From Polynucleobacter sp. MG-Unter2-18 (GTDB lineage: Bacteria > Pseudomonadota > Gammaproteobacteria > Burkholderiales > Burkholderiaceae): 64,000 nucleotides of DNA. Of this stretch, positions 17,019 to 24,736 are shown piece after piece. Every line of letters begins with the position of its first letter. The first letter of the stretch is position 1. The translations under genes were made by a program, and so were the position numbers. Location: positions 446,192-510,191 of the forward strand of contig NZ_CP061302.1 in assembly GCF_018687675.1 (NCBI RefSeq). The letters run 5' to 3'. Below the pieces are notes generated by a model that made no database searches, had not been told where the DNA came from, and saw only the letters and a program-made list of their open reading frames with translations.

Positions 17019-17360
17019 ATGACAGACATGAAAGATCCCTACAGAAACGATGTATTTGAAGATGAGCATGGGCGTCGAGTTGCCGTAAAGCGACTCTATA
17101 CTCCCAATGAGTTAGGCGTGAGCTATGTTGAGTATAAAAATTATGATGACTCTGCTTTGCGTTTTATGCCCAAAGAACAGTTTTTGGAAGTCTTCCACTG
17201 GGTCGATAACTTTGGCACAACAGATACTTTTGTCAGAATGGAAGAGGTAGTAGAGGCTCCAAAACAGACTGCTAAGGAGCCAGATTCCTCGGCTAGCCCA
17301 AAGGAAGAGTCTGGCCAACAGCAGGCTGCGGACACCACTCCTCCTAAGCGTATATCCTAG
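17019..17360 (+). CDS. Small hydrophilic protein downstream of parA, unknown function
   Basis: 113 residues from ATG 17019, just after the parA stop; a GTG at 17004 is in frame but too near the ribosome-binding site. Residues 1-75 form a small acidic domain with many aromatics (EQFLEVFHWVDNF). Residues 80-113 are a disordered Pro/Glu/Ser/Gln tail. No family recognised. Tight coupling to parA suggests a partner or adaptor for it, which is a testable guess. Confidence 0.6.
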   Translation: MTDMKDPYRNDVFEDEHGRRVAVKRLYTPNELGVSYVEYKNYDDSALRFMPKEQFLEVFHWVDNFGTTDTFVRMEEVVEAPKQTAKEPDSSASPKEESGQQQAADTTPPKRIS

Positions 17361-17500
17361 CTTTGCTTTAGAGCTTTCGGCTTGGGCATAATGGTATTCG
17401 TTTGATCATACAGCGAGTAACCAAATAGATTAGCTGGTAGAAATTTTTTGGAGTCCTTGAGTCCAATATTTATTCTCTTTGCATTTATTAAGGAATTTTA

Positions 17501-18682
17501 GTGTCCGACAATCCAATATATTCTCGCTACTTGCAAATTACTATGAAGGTGATTGCAGCTTTGTGCGGTCTTACCTTGTTATTCTCTGCAGCCCAAAGTC
17601 AAGTTATTGGATTGGATGGCGAAGGATTGCTGCAATTTTTCCTGAGTCAAATACAAAATCCAGTGCAATTTAAATTACTGGTGGGCCTCGCTTTTTTAGT
17701 TGCGGGGATTTGTTTTCCAATGCCCCAGAAAAGTAGCGCAAGATTATCTGGACCCAAAGATTTGCAATCCAGTGCATACCGCTTGTATTTGGTTAATAAG
17801 TACAAGATAGAAAGAAATGTGGTCTTAAATCAACTGGTATGCCGCGATACAGTCTTTGTAAGTTTGGAGGAGGCTTTATCTTATGCGCATGCACTAGAGT
17901 GTCCACCACAATACCCTAGCTATAAAGCTCCTACCCTGGATTCCTTAAAGGATAGTTTCCTTGAAACTAGTTCTGAATTAGCAAAGGTTGCTAACACCGA
18001 ATCACCTGAGAATGCTTCACTCACGGTCGGGCAAGAATCTAGAAATCCATTGCCCATCCCCATGATGATAGGTTCCTTGCTGTATTTAATTATTCTAGGT
18101 GGTATGTTTTACGCCCTTTCTCAAAATATAGTTAGTACTGAGATTGTTGAGTTTTCTAAAGCCCCAGAAGTTCAGAGTCCTGTAGAGGCCAATTCTAGTA
18201 ACCCTAACGCTAGTGCAGAAGCGCCTAGTAGTGATGCAGTTCCTGCCGAACTTACTGCTCAAACTGTTGCTATCAATGAGCGCTGGCTTGGGGTATGGGC
18301 ATCAGAGGGCAGTACTCAAAAGCTGTCGATTACTTCTACTGCAGTGAAGTATGGCAACGATGAGTTTTTATGGGTTGGAGTTCGTCCAAAGGGCGTTGTA
18401 AAGTGCTGCCCAGCTTTTTATGAGGGGTCAACCAATAAGGCTGAGTTATTAGCAAGAATGCAGGCTCAGCAAGCTTTGCTTGAAACCCCTACAATCGATT
18501 CTCAGAAGATTGTAGTCCTGGTGAATAACCTTGGCCAAGGTAATTTTAAAAAGATTGTATTGGCCGATCCATTTCTACGAAAATATTTCTTTATTTACGA
18601 TCAGAATTATGTCTATCGTGTTGGTAGAGACGTAGGTGATAAATCGCCATTCATCTTTGAGCAATTTAAGAGGCAAGAGTGA
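17501..18682 (+). CDS. Membrane protein with large C-terminal domain, unknown function
   Basis: 393 residues with a GTG start. Three hydrophobic helices: about 15-33, 58-74 and 186-206 (MMIGSLLYLIILGGMFYAL). A disordered linker rich in Ser/Ala/Pro (about 220-250) leads to a folded C-terminal domain (ERWLGVWASEG, then NLGQGNFKKIVLADPFLRKY). Whether that domain is periplasmic depends on topology, which I cannot fix. It overlaps the next gene by four bases (GTGA), so the two are translationally coupled. No family recognised. Confidence 0.6.
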   Translation: MSDNPIYSRYLQITMKVIAALCGLTLLFSAAQSQVIGLDGEGLLQFFLSQIQNPVQFKLLVGLAFLVAGICFPMPQKSSARLSGPKDLQSSAYRLYLVNKYKIERNVVLNQLVCRDTVFVSLEEALSYAHALECPPQYPSYKAPTLDSLKDSFLETSSELAKVANTESPENASLTVGQESRNPLPIPMMIGSLLYLIILGGMFYALSQNIVSTEIVEFSKAPEVQSPVEANSSNPNASAEAPSSDAVPAELTAQTVAINERWLGVWASEGSTQKLSITSTAVKYGNDEFLWVGVRPKGVVKCCPAFYEGSTNKAELLARMQAQQALLETPTIDSQKIVVLVNNLGQGNFKKIVLADPFLRKYFFIYDQNYVYRVGRDVGDKSPFIFEQFKRQE

Positions 18683-19227
18683 GTGATATTGATAATCCAG
18701 CATCTAAAAAAGAAGACAAGCTTCATCCTATAGAGCACTTACGATTATTACGCGAGACTACGCCTCTACAAAAAGTCATTAATGAAATAGCTGGTCGTCA
18801 ATGCATCTTTTTTTATAATACTTCTTGGGTTTTTGATTTTTCTTTAAATCACTCAGATCAGCCATGGTCAGTTACCAAGCAGGTTTATTTTCGCAACTCG
18901 CGAAGACACAAATGCTTAGCCTTTGCTTTGCCCTATCTAGTTATACAAATGAAGTTTTTAGATGAGCCTAAATATTTGCGCGCAGTCGTGACCTATGGCG
19001 AAGATGTTGCCACGATGATTGGCTTCATGAGTCAGTTTGTTAAGCAAGAAAAGGGTACCAAGGTATGGGCCGAAAAACCTGGCTTTGATTGGGAGCCGTG
19101 GAACATCTCTGCTTTATTTAACCATCTTTTGAATGCCGATGGACGCTTTAATGAAATTGAGTTTTATCGCTATACCGATGCCTTTCATGTGAAATTAAAA
19201 GGTAGCTGGGAAATGATTAATGTCTAA
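18679..19227 (+). CDS. Unknown cytoplasmic protein coupled to the 17501 membrane protein
   Basis: 182 residues with GTG start overlapping the previous stop. Soluble, rich in aromatics (FFYNTSWVFDFSLNHSDQPW; KPGFDWEPWNISALFNHLL), no signal peptide or membrane helix. I do not recognise the family. Translational coupling with the membrane protein implies a stoichiometric complex or a shared pathway. Confidence 0.55.
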   Translation: MSDIDNPASKKEDKLHPIEHLRLLRETTPLQKVINEIAGRQCIFFYNTSWVFDFSLNHSDQPWSVTKQVYFRNSRRHKCLAFALPYLVIQMKFLDEPKYLRAVVTYGEDVATMIGFMSQFVKQEKGTKVWAEKPGFDWEPWNISALFNHLLNADGRFNEIEFYRYTDAFHVKLKGSWEMINV

Positions 19228-19607
19228 GAGGTAGATCCGTGATTTTGATGTACGTTTACACGCAGACTATTTGGGTATAAGTAAGCCTCCTTGCACTACT
19301 TTTATTTATATTGAAATACCCAAAACGATAAATTCCCATATTTATCAACAAGTTCTAATGCTTACTTTATCTATTTTTGAGAAATTTTCGATAGGCTAAT
19401 GAAGTTAATCATTTATCTGCTTGGAGATTAATGCGGGGATAACAATCGGCTTTATTCCCGTCAATAAAATAGATATAAATCAATTACTTATAAAAGGATT
19501 TCATTAGGCGAGAAAATCACTTTGCCTTGTGAAAATCACTTTATTTTGCTTGCGAGAGCGTCTAGGATAGTACTAACAAGTCAACGCTTTTATAAGGAGA
19601 TAAGGTC
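19228..19607. other. Intergenic region with a 12-bp direct repeat
   Basis: 380 AT-rich bases without a convincing gene. It contains GAAAATCACTTT twice (19512-19523 and 19531-19542), 19 bases apart centre to centre, and AAGGAG (19594-19599) that serves the small gene starting at 19608. The repeats could be a pair of regulator sites upstream of that gene. Confidence 0.5.
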
Positions 19608-19793
19608 ATGAACCAGTTCCAAGCGAAGAGTGATTTATCAGCAGTCTCAGCAACATTTATTAAATTAGAAATCGATGACTTGGTTAGGGATCGCTTGCTT
19701 TGGCAGGAGCGGATTGCAAGATCATTCAACCCCACAGAAATATTGCCCAATGTGATTCATCCACTTCAGGCCAATATTCTGAAGATACTCTGA
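19608..19793 (+). CDS. Small unknown protein (61 residues)
   Basis: ATG 19608 with a strong AAGGAG eight bases upstream, which is the main reason to believe it is expressed. A charged amphipathic helix (FIKLEIDDLVRDRLLWQERIA) dominates, then a Pro-containing tail. No membrane segment, no recognised family. The next small gene begins 13 bases after its stop. Confidence 0.55.
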   Translation: MNQFQAKSDLSAVSATFIKLEIDDLVRDRLLWQERIARSFNPTEILPNVIHPLQANILKIL

Positions 19794-19806
19794 GCTGGAA
19801 AAGCCC

Positions 19807-20013
19807 TTGAGGACATATATCGTCCCAGTTAGCTTTGCCTTATTAGTCATAGTAGCTGGTTTATGCCTTTTTACCTATGAGGCTAAGCCAACATCAGGCC
19901 CCCATAAATTTGAGGATGTTGCGATGGACTCTGACGCCAAAAAACATTTTTCCCTTATCGCTGAAAAATATGCCTCTGAGGCTTCTGATGCATCTAGAGC
20001 TTCAAATAACTAA
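19807..20013 (+). CDS. Small single-span membrane protein (68 residues)
   Basis: TTG start at 19807. Residues 4-24 form one hydrophobic helix (YIVPVSFALLVIVAGLCLF), followed by a soluble Lys/Asp/Ser/Ala tail that would face the periplasm. It might be a short-tailed membrane anchor or an uncleaved signal. It sits directly behind the 19608 gene. The start is uncertain because no strong ribosome site precedes it. Confidence 0.45.
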   Translation: MRTYIVPVSFALLVIVAGLCLFTYEAKPTSGPHKFEDVAMDSDAKKHFSLIAEKYASEASDASRASNN

Positions 20014-20216
20014 GTCCATTAAAAAAGTTACTTATAACTTTATGTTGAGATCTTGACGATTATTTCGGGCTTTATTTAGGGCCTTTAGAGCCCATCCCCG
20101 GATATGATTGAGCAGGACTCCTTGGAGCCTATCTAGGCTCCCTCACCGCTTATCAATATTTAACATCTTAGGCGTAGTAAGCTATGACCTTATTGATATC
20201 AAATGAAGTGAAATTT

Positions 20217-20774
20217 ATGACTGAATTGGATTGGGATCATTGGATCGCTAAGCAATATGTTTATACATGGCAAGCAGCTGCTTTAGTGCTTGGATTAAAC
20301 CCTCGCCAAATTAAATTTCCAAGAAGAGATTCCGCTGGAGAGCTCCATTTCGATCGGGAAAATTTTGAAGGTCTCTTCTCTGATTTCAAGCTTAAGCTAG
20401 ATTTACTGATTGAGCATGCCTGGATGCAAAATTTTTCCGCTCAAAACATGCGGGTTGATTTAAAACGATTTTTGTATTGGGCGCACAATGTTGTCAAGTG
20501 GGATATGCCGCAAAAGCTATTGTCCTTTGCTAAAGAAATTAATCTGCAAGATTTAGATGAGAGTGCAGAAGATAAGGCGAGCATTTTGTTGGATGAGCGC
20601 GCTTCCTTGCAATTAATTTGGGCATTAAGAATGATGCTGAAGGATCATCAGTTTGGCAAAACTGATCGAGAGCTCATTTATTATTTGGCAAAACAATATC
20701 CAGATCAAGCAGCTTTTAAGCGCCTCGCTTTAGAAATGAAGCTTGCTGAGGCACAGGTAGCTGCTGAGGGTTAG
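20217..20774 (+). CDS. Unknown soluble helical protein
   Basis: 185 residues from ATG 20217; ATG 20184 in the same frame is an alternative, and neither has a strong ribosome site. The N-terminal part (WDHWIAKQYVYTWQAAALVLGL) resembles small phage- or plasmid-type proteins that carry a WxxxxYVYxWQAAAL segment. The C-terminus is helical and charged, with LIYYLAKQYPDQAAFKRLALE. No signal peptide. Function unknown. It ends the rightward gene series and converges on ahpF. Confidence 0.5.
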   Translation: MTELDWDHWIAKQYVYTWQAAALVLGLNPRQIKFPRRDSAGELHFDRENFEGLFSDFKLKLDLLIEHAWMQNFSAQNMRVDLKRFLYWAHNVVKWDMPQKLLSFAKEINLQDLDESAEDKASILLDERASLQLIWALRMMLKDHQFGKTDRELIYYLAKQYPDQAAFKRLALEMKLAEAQVAAEG

Positions 20775-20791
20775 ATGATTTGCGTTCAGAA

Positions 20792-20820
20792 TCGCCCAGA
20801 TCTGATGCAGGTCTGGGCGA
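20792..20820. terminator. Hairpin between convergent genes
   Basis: TCGCCCAGA (20792-20800) pairs perfectly with TCTGGGCGA (20812-20820), leaving an 11-base loop. It lies between the stops of the 20217 gene and ahpF. T-tracts are weak on both sides, so Rho-independent termination is likely but not certain. Confidence 0.55.
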
Positions 20821-20829
20821 GCTCACTGT

Positions 20830-22374
20830 TTATGAGCGAATTAAATAATCAAATGCTGAAAGTGAAGCCTTTGCCCCTTCACCCATGGCGATGATAATTT
20901 GTTTATAGGGGACTGTGGTGCAGTCTCCAGCAGCAAATACACCAGGCATAGAAGTCTCACCTTTTTGATCGATGATTACTTCACCTCTAGGGGAGAGGTC
21001 AATTACTCCTTTAAGCCAATCAGTATTTGGTAGCAAACCGATCTGAACAAATATACCTTCTAGTGCCACATCATGCATCTGATTGTTAGCTCGGTCTTCA
21101 TAGCGCAAAGTAGTTACCTTACCATCGGCACCCAACACTTCCTTACTTAAGGCATTAGTGATTACCGTCACGTTGGGCATACTGTGCATTTTTTTCTGTA
21201 GTACGGCATCCGCACGTAACTTGGTATCAAACTCAACTAAGGTGACATGGCTCACAATACCCGCCAAATCAATTGCAGCCTCAACTCCAGAGTTACCTCC
21301 CCCAATCACTGCTACGCGTTTGCCTTTATAGAGCGGACCATCACAGTGTGGGCAGTAAGCGACGCCTTTACCGCGGTACTCTTGCTCACCCGGCACATTC
21401 ATTTCGCGCCAGCGTGCACCCATACTCAGAATGACTGTCTTACTCTTCAGTACAGCTCCATTTTCTAAGGTGATCGTGATTTCATCACCAGTCTTACTCA
21501 AGCCCTTAGCAGTCTGCAGATTCATGACATCGACTTCGTACTCTTTGACGTGTTGCTCAAGCGCCATCACTAATTTAGGGCCCTCAGTTTCTTTAACGGA
21601 GATGAAGTTTTCAATCCCTACGGTATCGGCTACCTGCCCACCAAAGCGTTGGGCTACAACACCAGTCCTGATTCCTTTGCGGGCAGAATAAATTGCAGCT
21701 GAAGCACCTGCTGGACCACCACCGATAATCAGAGAGTCGTAAGCGGCTTTAGCACTTAATTTTTCTGCATCACGTGCTGAGGTATTGGTATCCAATTTGG
21801 CAGCAATTTCTTCAACGCTCATGCGACCCTGACCAAAGACTTCGCCATTCAGAATCACGGTAGGTACAGCCATGATTTGGTATTGATCTACTAAACCCTG
21901 AAAGAGGGCGCCGTCAATCATTTCATGTTCGATATCGGGATTAAGAGCAGCCATGAGATTTAGGGCCTGAACAACATCTGGGCAGTTATGGCATGACAAA
22001 GAGATGAATGTCTGAAAGCGCTTTTTACCTTCCAAGCGTTTGATGCTCTCGATCACATCTTGCTCGACCTTTGGTGGGTAGCCACTGGCTTGCAAAATAG
22101 CCAAAATGAAAGAAGTCATTTCATGACCCATAGGTAGGCCAGAGAATGCAATACGAGCAACTTCATCCACCTTGCCTACGGTAAAGCTAGGAATATTTTT
22201 ACTGCTACCTGAGGTCTTTACTGTGATTTTGATGGATTGCTCGGCCACTTCATTTAATAGCTCTAGCATTTGGGCTGAGTGAGTGCTGTCATCCAAAGTG
22301 GCTTCTAAAATAATCGGGCTTTCTATTTTTTCAAAATAGGCTTTAAGTTGGGTTTTGATATTGGTATCTAACAT
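20830..22374 (-). CDS. ahpF: Alkyl hydroperoxide reductase subunit F
   Basis: 514 residues, full length. An N-terminal tandem thioredoxin-like domain has the redox pair C128/C131 (SCHNCPDVV). FAD binding is at [12 protein letters not shown] (216-227), the thioredoxin-reductase centre CPHC at 341-344, and the NAD(P)H motif [13 protein letters not shown] about 355-367. It moves electrons from NADH through FAD and two disulfides to AhpC. It lies downstream of ahpC on the same strand, with a structured 119-base gap between them. Confidence 0.97.
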   Translation of the reverse strand: MLDTNIKTQLKAYFEKIESPIILEATLDDSTHSAQMLELLNEVAEQSIKITVKTSGSSKNIPSFTVGKVDEVARIAFSGLPMGHEMTSFILAILQASGYPPKVEQDVIESIKRLEGKKRFQTFISLSCHNCPDVVQALNLMAALNPDIEHEMIDGALFQGLVDQYQIMAVPTVILNGEVFGQGRMSVEEIAAKLDTNTSARDAEKLSAKAAYDSLIIGGGPAGASAAIYSARKGIRTGVVAQRFGGQVADTVGIENFISVKETEGPKLVMALEQHVKEYEVDVMNLQTAKGLSKTGDEITITLENGAVLKSKTVILSMGARWREMNVPGEQEYRGKGVAYCPHCDGPLYKGKRVAVIGGGNSGVEAAIDLAGIVSHVTLVEFDTKLRADAVLQKKMHSMPNVTVITNALSKEVLGADGKVTTLRYEDRANNQMHDVALEGIFVQIGLLPNTDWLKGVIDLSPRGEVIIDQKGETSMPGVFAAGDCTTVPYKQIIIAMGEGAKASLSAFDYLIRS

Positions 22375-22401
22375 GCGTATTCCTTAGTATTAAATCTTGA
22401 T

Positions 22402-22461
22402 GAGTCTATTGGGCAGGGCTTTAGATTCTCATCCTGCCCAATAGACTCTCCGAAGAGAGTC
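22402..22461. promoter_or_regulatory. Overlapping hairpins in the ahpC-ahpF intergenic RNA
   Basis: In the transcript, read on the minus strand, GACTCTC-TTCG-GAGAGTC (22461 down to 22444) makes a UUCG-tetraloop hairpin. Its right arm overlaps the left arm of a perfect 16-bp stem, GAGTCTATTGGGCAGG / CCTGCCCAATAGACTC (22402-22417 with 22433-22448), with a 15-base loop. The two cannot form fully at once because they share GAGTC. No U-tract follows, so differential mRNA stability or attenuation between ahpC and ahpF is more likely than simple termination. Confidence 0.65.
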
Positions 22462-22493
22462 GATTGATTGCTGATTACTTCGGACTTTGATTC

Positions 22494-23057
22494 TTAGATC
22501 TTGCCTACAAGGTCCAAAGATGGAGTCAATGTTGCTGCGCCTTCTTTCCACTTGGCTGGACATACTTCGCCTGGGTGAGCGGCTGTGTATTGAGCAGCCT
22601 TGAGCTTGCGCAATGTCTCAGAGATATCGCGAGCGATCTCATTGGAATGTACTTCAGCGGTCTTGATAACACCTTCTGGATTGATGATGAATGTACCGCG
22701 CAATGCAAGACCTTCTTCATCAATATGCACATCAAAACCACGTGTCAAGGTATGTGTTGGATCACCAACCAATGGGAACTTTGCCTTACCTACTGCAGGT
22801 GAAGTCTCATGCCATACTTTGTGTGAGAAATGAGTATCGGTAGTAACGATATAAACCTCTGCACCCATCTTCTGGAATTCAATATAGTTATCAGCTGCAT
22901 CTTCAATTTCTGTTGGGCAGTTGAATGTGAATGCTGCTGGCATAAAAATGAATACTGACCACTTACCTTTGAGGGACTCATCGGAAACAGTGACAAACTT
23001 ACCGTTATGGAAGGCTTGGGTTTTGAATGGAATTACTGGTGTATTGATTAATGACAT
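22494..23057 (-). CDS. ahpC: Alkyl hydroperoxide reductase subunit C (typical 2-Cys peroxiredoxin)
   Basis: 187 residues, full length. The peroxidatic cysteine is C47 in PAAFTFNCPTE and the resolving cysteine C166 in HPGEVCPAKW. It reduces hydrogen peroxide and organic hydroperoxides in the cytoplasm and is recycled by AhpF, encoded downstream. AGGAAAA precedes the start codon on the minus strand. An oxyR gene lies 3.6 kb away, and ahpC is a classic OxyR target; I could not see a convincing OxyR box by eye. Confidence 0.97.
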   Translation of the reverse strand: MSLINTPVIPFKTQAFHNGKFVTVSDESLKGKWSVFIFMPAAFTFNCPTEIEDAADNYIEFQKMGAEVYIVTTDTHFSHKVWHETSPAVGKAKFPLVGDPTHTLTRGFDVHIDEEGLALRGTFIINPEGVIKTAEVHSNEIARDISETLRKLKAAQYTAAHPGEVCPAKWKEGAATLTPSLDLVGKI

Positions 23058-23202
23058 GGGGTTTTCCTGTTAAAAATAAATGAGTTAATGCACAACAGGA
23101 GTCATTCTGAAGCGGAATGCTATATTTGTATAACGAATAATAATGATATAAATGATCGTTTTTTTAGATCAATAAATTGAGCGCTGGCTTGATAATCACG
23201 CG

Positions 23203-23811
23203 ATGAGACCAATTTTGTATTCTTACCGCAGATGCCCTTATGCAATGAGGGCTCGTATGACTTTGAAATACGCCGGTATTGAATATGAGCACCGAGAGAT
23301 TGTTTTGCGTGACAAACCGCTATCGATGTTGCGGGTATCCCCCAAAGGAACTGTTCCAGTTTTGTGTGTTGATGAGCTGGTTTTGGATCAGAGTCTGGAT
23401 ATCATGCGCTGGGCCTTAGATATTTTTGATCCAGATGGTTGGTTGAATGTTGATCAAATCATCTCGATAGAGTGGCTCGAGAAAAATGATGGCCCATTTA
23501 AAACTCTTTTAGATCAATATAAATATCCCGAGAGATATCCCCATCTCAATCGAGAAGCGATTTTGAATGCCGCAATAGAGTTGATGCTCAGGCCAATGGA
23601 GGCCGCGCTGAAATTAAATACTTATCTAATGGGTAATAAGCTATCCTGGGTAGACGTAGCTATCTTTCCGTTTATTCGGCAATTTTCAATGTCTGATCAA
23701 AAAAGCTTTGAGGGGTTGCCGCTCCCCAATATTCAGAATTGGCTTGGTGAACTGATTGAATCCGAATTGTTTAATTCGGTAATGCACAAGCATCCAGCCT
23801 GGATTGATTAA
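23203..23811 (+). CDS. Glutathione S-transferase-like protein
   Basis: 202 residues, ATG 23203. The N-terminal thioredoxin fold opens with YSYRRCPYAMRARMTLKYAG, with catalytic Cys in a CPYAMR motif, and has GTVPVLCVDELVLDQSLDIM as the glutathione-binding cis-Pro/SxD region. The C-terminal helical domain is present. The CPY motif is the omega/glutaredoxin-like style that performs thiol transfer rather than classical conjugation. It faces away from ahpC, with a 145-base gap. Redox neighbours suggest a stress role, but the substrate is unknown. Confidence 0.8.
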   Translation: MRPILYSYRRCPYAMRARMTLKYAGIEYEHREIVLRDKPLSMLRVSPKGTVPVLCVDELVLDQSLDIMRWALDIFDPDGWLNVDQIISIEWLEKNDGPFKTLLDQYKYPERYPHLNREAILNAAIELMLRPMEAALKLNTYLMGNKLSWVDVAIFPFIRQFSMSDQKSFEGLPLPNIQNWLGELIESELFNSVMHKHPAWID

Positions 23812-23813
23812 GC

Positions 23814-23848
23814 CTGAAAAAAAGCCCCCGAATTTTCATTCGAGGGCT
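23814..23848 (-). terminator. Rho-independent terminator of rubrerythrin gene
   Basis: AGCCCCCGAAT (23823-23833) and ATTCGAGGGCT (23838-23848) form a stem with one mismatch around TTTC. On the minus strand the stem is followed by seven T residues, a strong signal 24 bases after the rubrerythrin stop. It may also help end the GST gene on the plus strand. Confidence 0.85.
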
Positions 23849-23871
23849 CTCAAATTAAATGACTTAGCTAA

Positions 23872-24309
23872 TTAAGCGTTTGCCAAATGGGCTTCTAAAG
23901 TCTTAGTGAACTTATTAGCGTGGCTACGCTCAGCCTTAGCTAATGTTTCAAACCAGTCGGCGATTTCGTCAAAGCCTTCGTCGCGTGCTGTCTTAGCCAT
24001 GCCTGGGTACATATCTGTGTACTCATGTGTTTCGCCGGCGATAGCTGCTTGCAATGCTTCAGCAACTGTCTTAGCTGGCATACCAGTACCTGGCTCGCCT
24101 GCGCCGCCTTCGATCAAGTATTCCATGTGACCATGGGCATGACCTGTTTCGCCTTCAGCTGTTGAGCGGAAAACTGCTGCAACATCATTTGCACCAGCGA
24201 TATCAGCTTGGTTCGCGAAATACAAATAACGACGGTTTGCTTGTGATTCTCCAGCAAATGCTTCTTTCAAAGACTGCTCAGTCTTTGTACCTTTTACAGT
24301 TTTAGCCAT
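23872..24309 (-). CDS. Rubrerythrin (diiron domain only)
   Basis: 145 residues. Only the four-helix ferritin-like diiron domain is present, with the carboxylate/His ligand pattern seen in [29 protein letters not shown] and [19 protein letters not shown]. The C-terminal rubredoxin domain of classical rubrerythrin is missing, so it is of the short type that needs an external electron donor. It acts as a peroxidase. AGGAG precedes the start. The divergent Fe-S protein plus DUF3501 gene pair is a recurring neighbour of this rubrerythrin type and may supply electrons. Confidence 0.92.
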   Translation of the reverse strand: MAKTVKGTKTEQSLKEAFAGESQANRRYLYFANQADIAGANDVAAVFRSTAEGETGHAHGHMEYLIEGGAGEPGTGMPAKTVAEALQAAIAGETHEYTDMYPGMAKTARDEGFDEIADWFETLAKAERSHANKFTKTLEAHLANA

Positions 24310-24736
24310 GATTGACTCCTAAAAACGGTTAGTTGAAATTGGGTGATTCGCTAAGTTACTAGCTCTATAAGGTTCACCTGCCGATGATTATGAACAAATC
24401 TGTGGATTTGAATAATCATATTTTTGTATTGACTTGATAGCTAAAAACAACTGATAAGCAAATATCAATTAATAAAATATAACGCTATATAGAGCTATTT
24501 TTTTGAGGTTTTTTGCTATCCAATGCGTTGACTGGGGGATGGAGTTGAATAAAAGTTAGTGTTCACTACCTATTATTGATCAATTTAGAGGGTATCTAAG
24601 TGGGGGTTGATCAAACTATTTAGGTATTTTCTATGAAGATTGTTAATTAATACAATTTCACTATCGACTGGCTGAGCTCTAAACTTAGCCCTACAAAATT
24701 AATGCATTGCATACGTTTAAATAGTAGAGGATATAC
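24310..24736. other. Divergent promoter region between rubrerythrin and Fe-S oxidoreductase
   Basis: 427 AT-rich bases with no gene. It must hold promoters for both directions. TTGACT occurs at 24429-24434 and 24528-24533 with poor -10 partners. Short ATAG/CTAT-like words occur around 24434-24440 and 24487-24500 but do not fit the spaced tetrad of an OxyR site, so I do not call one. Confidence 0.5.

Noticed and set aside
24429..24500. ATAG/CTAT-like words near the rubrerythrin promoter as an OxyR site
   Set aside because: The four-word spacing of an OxyR box does not fit. A matrix scan would be needed; I do not claim it.
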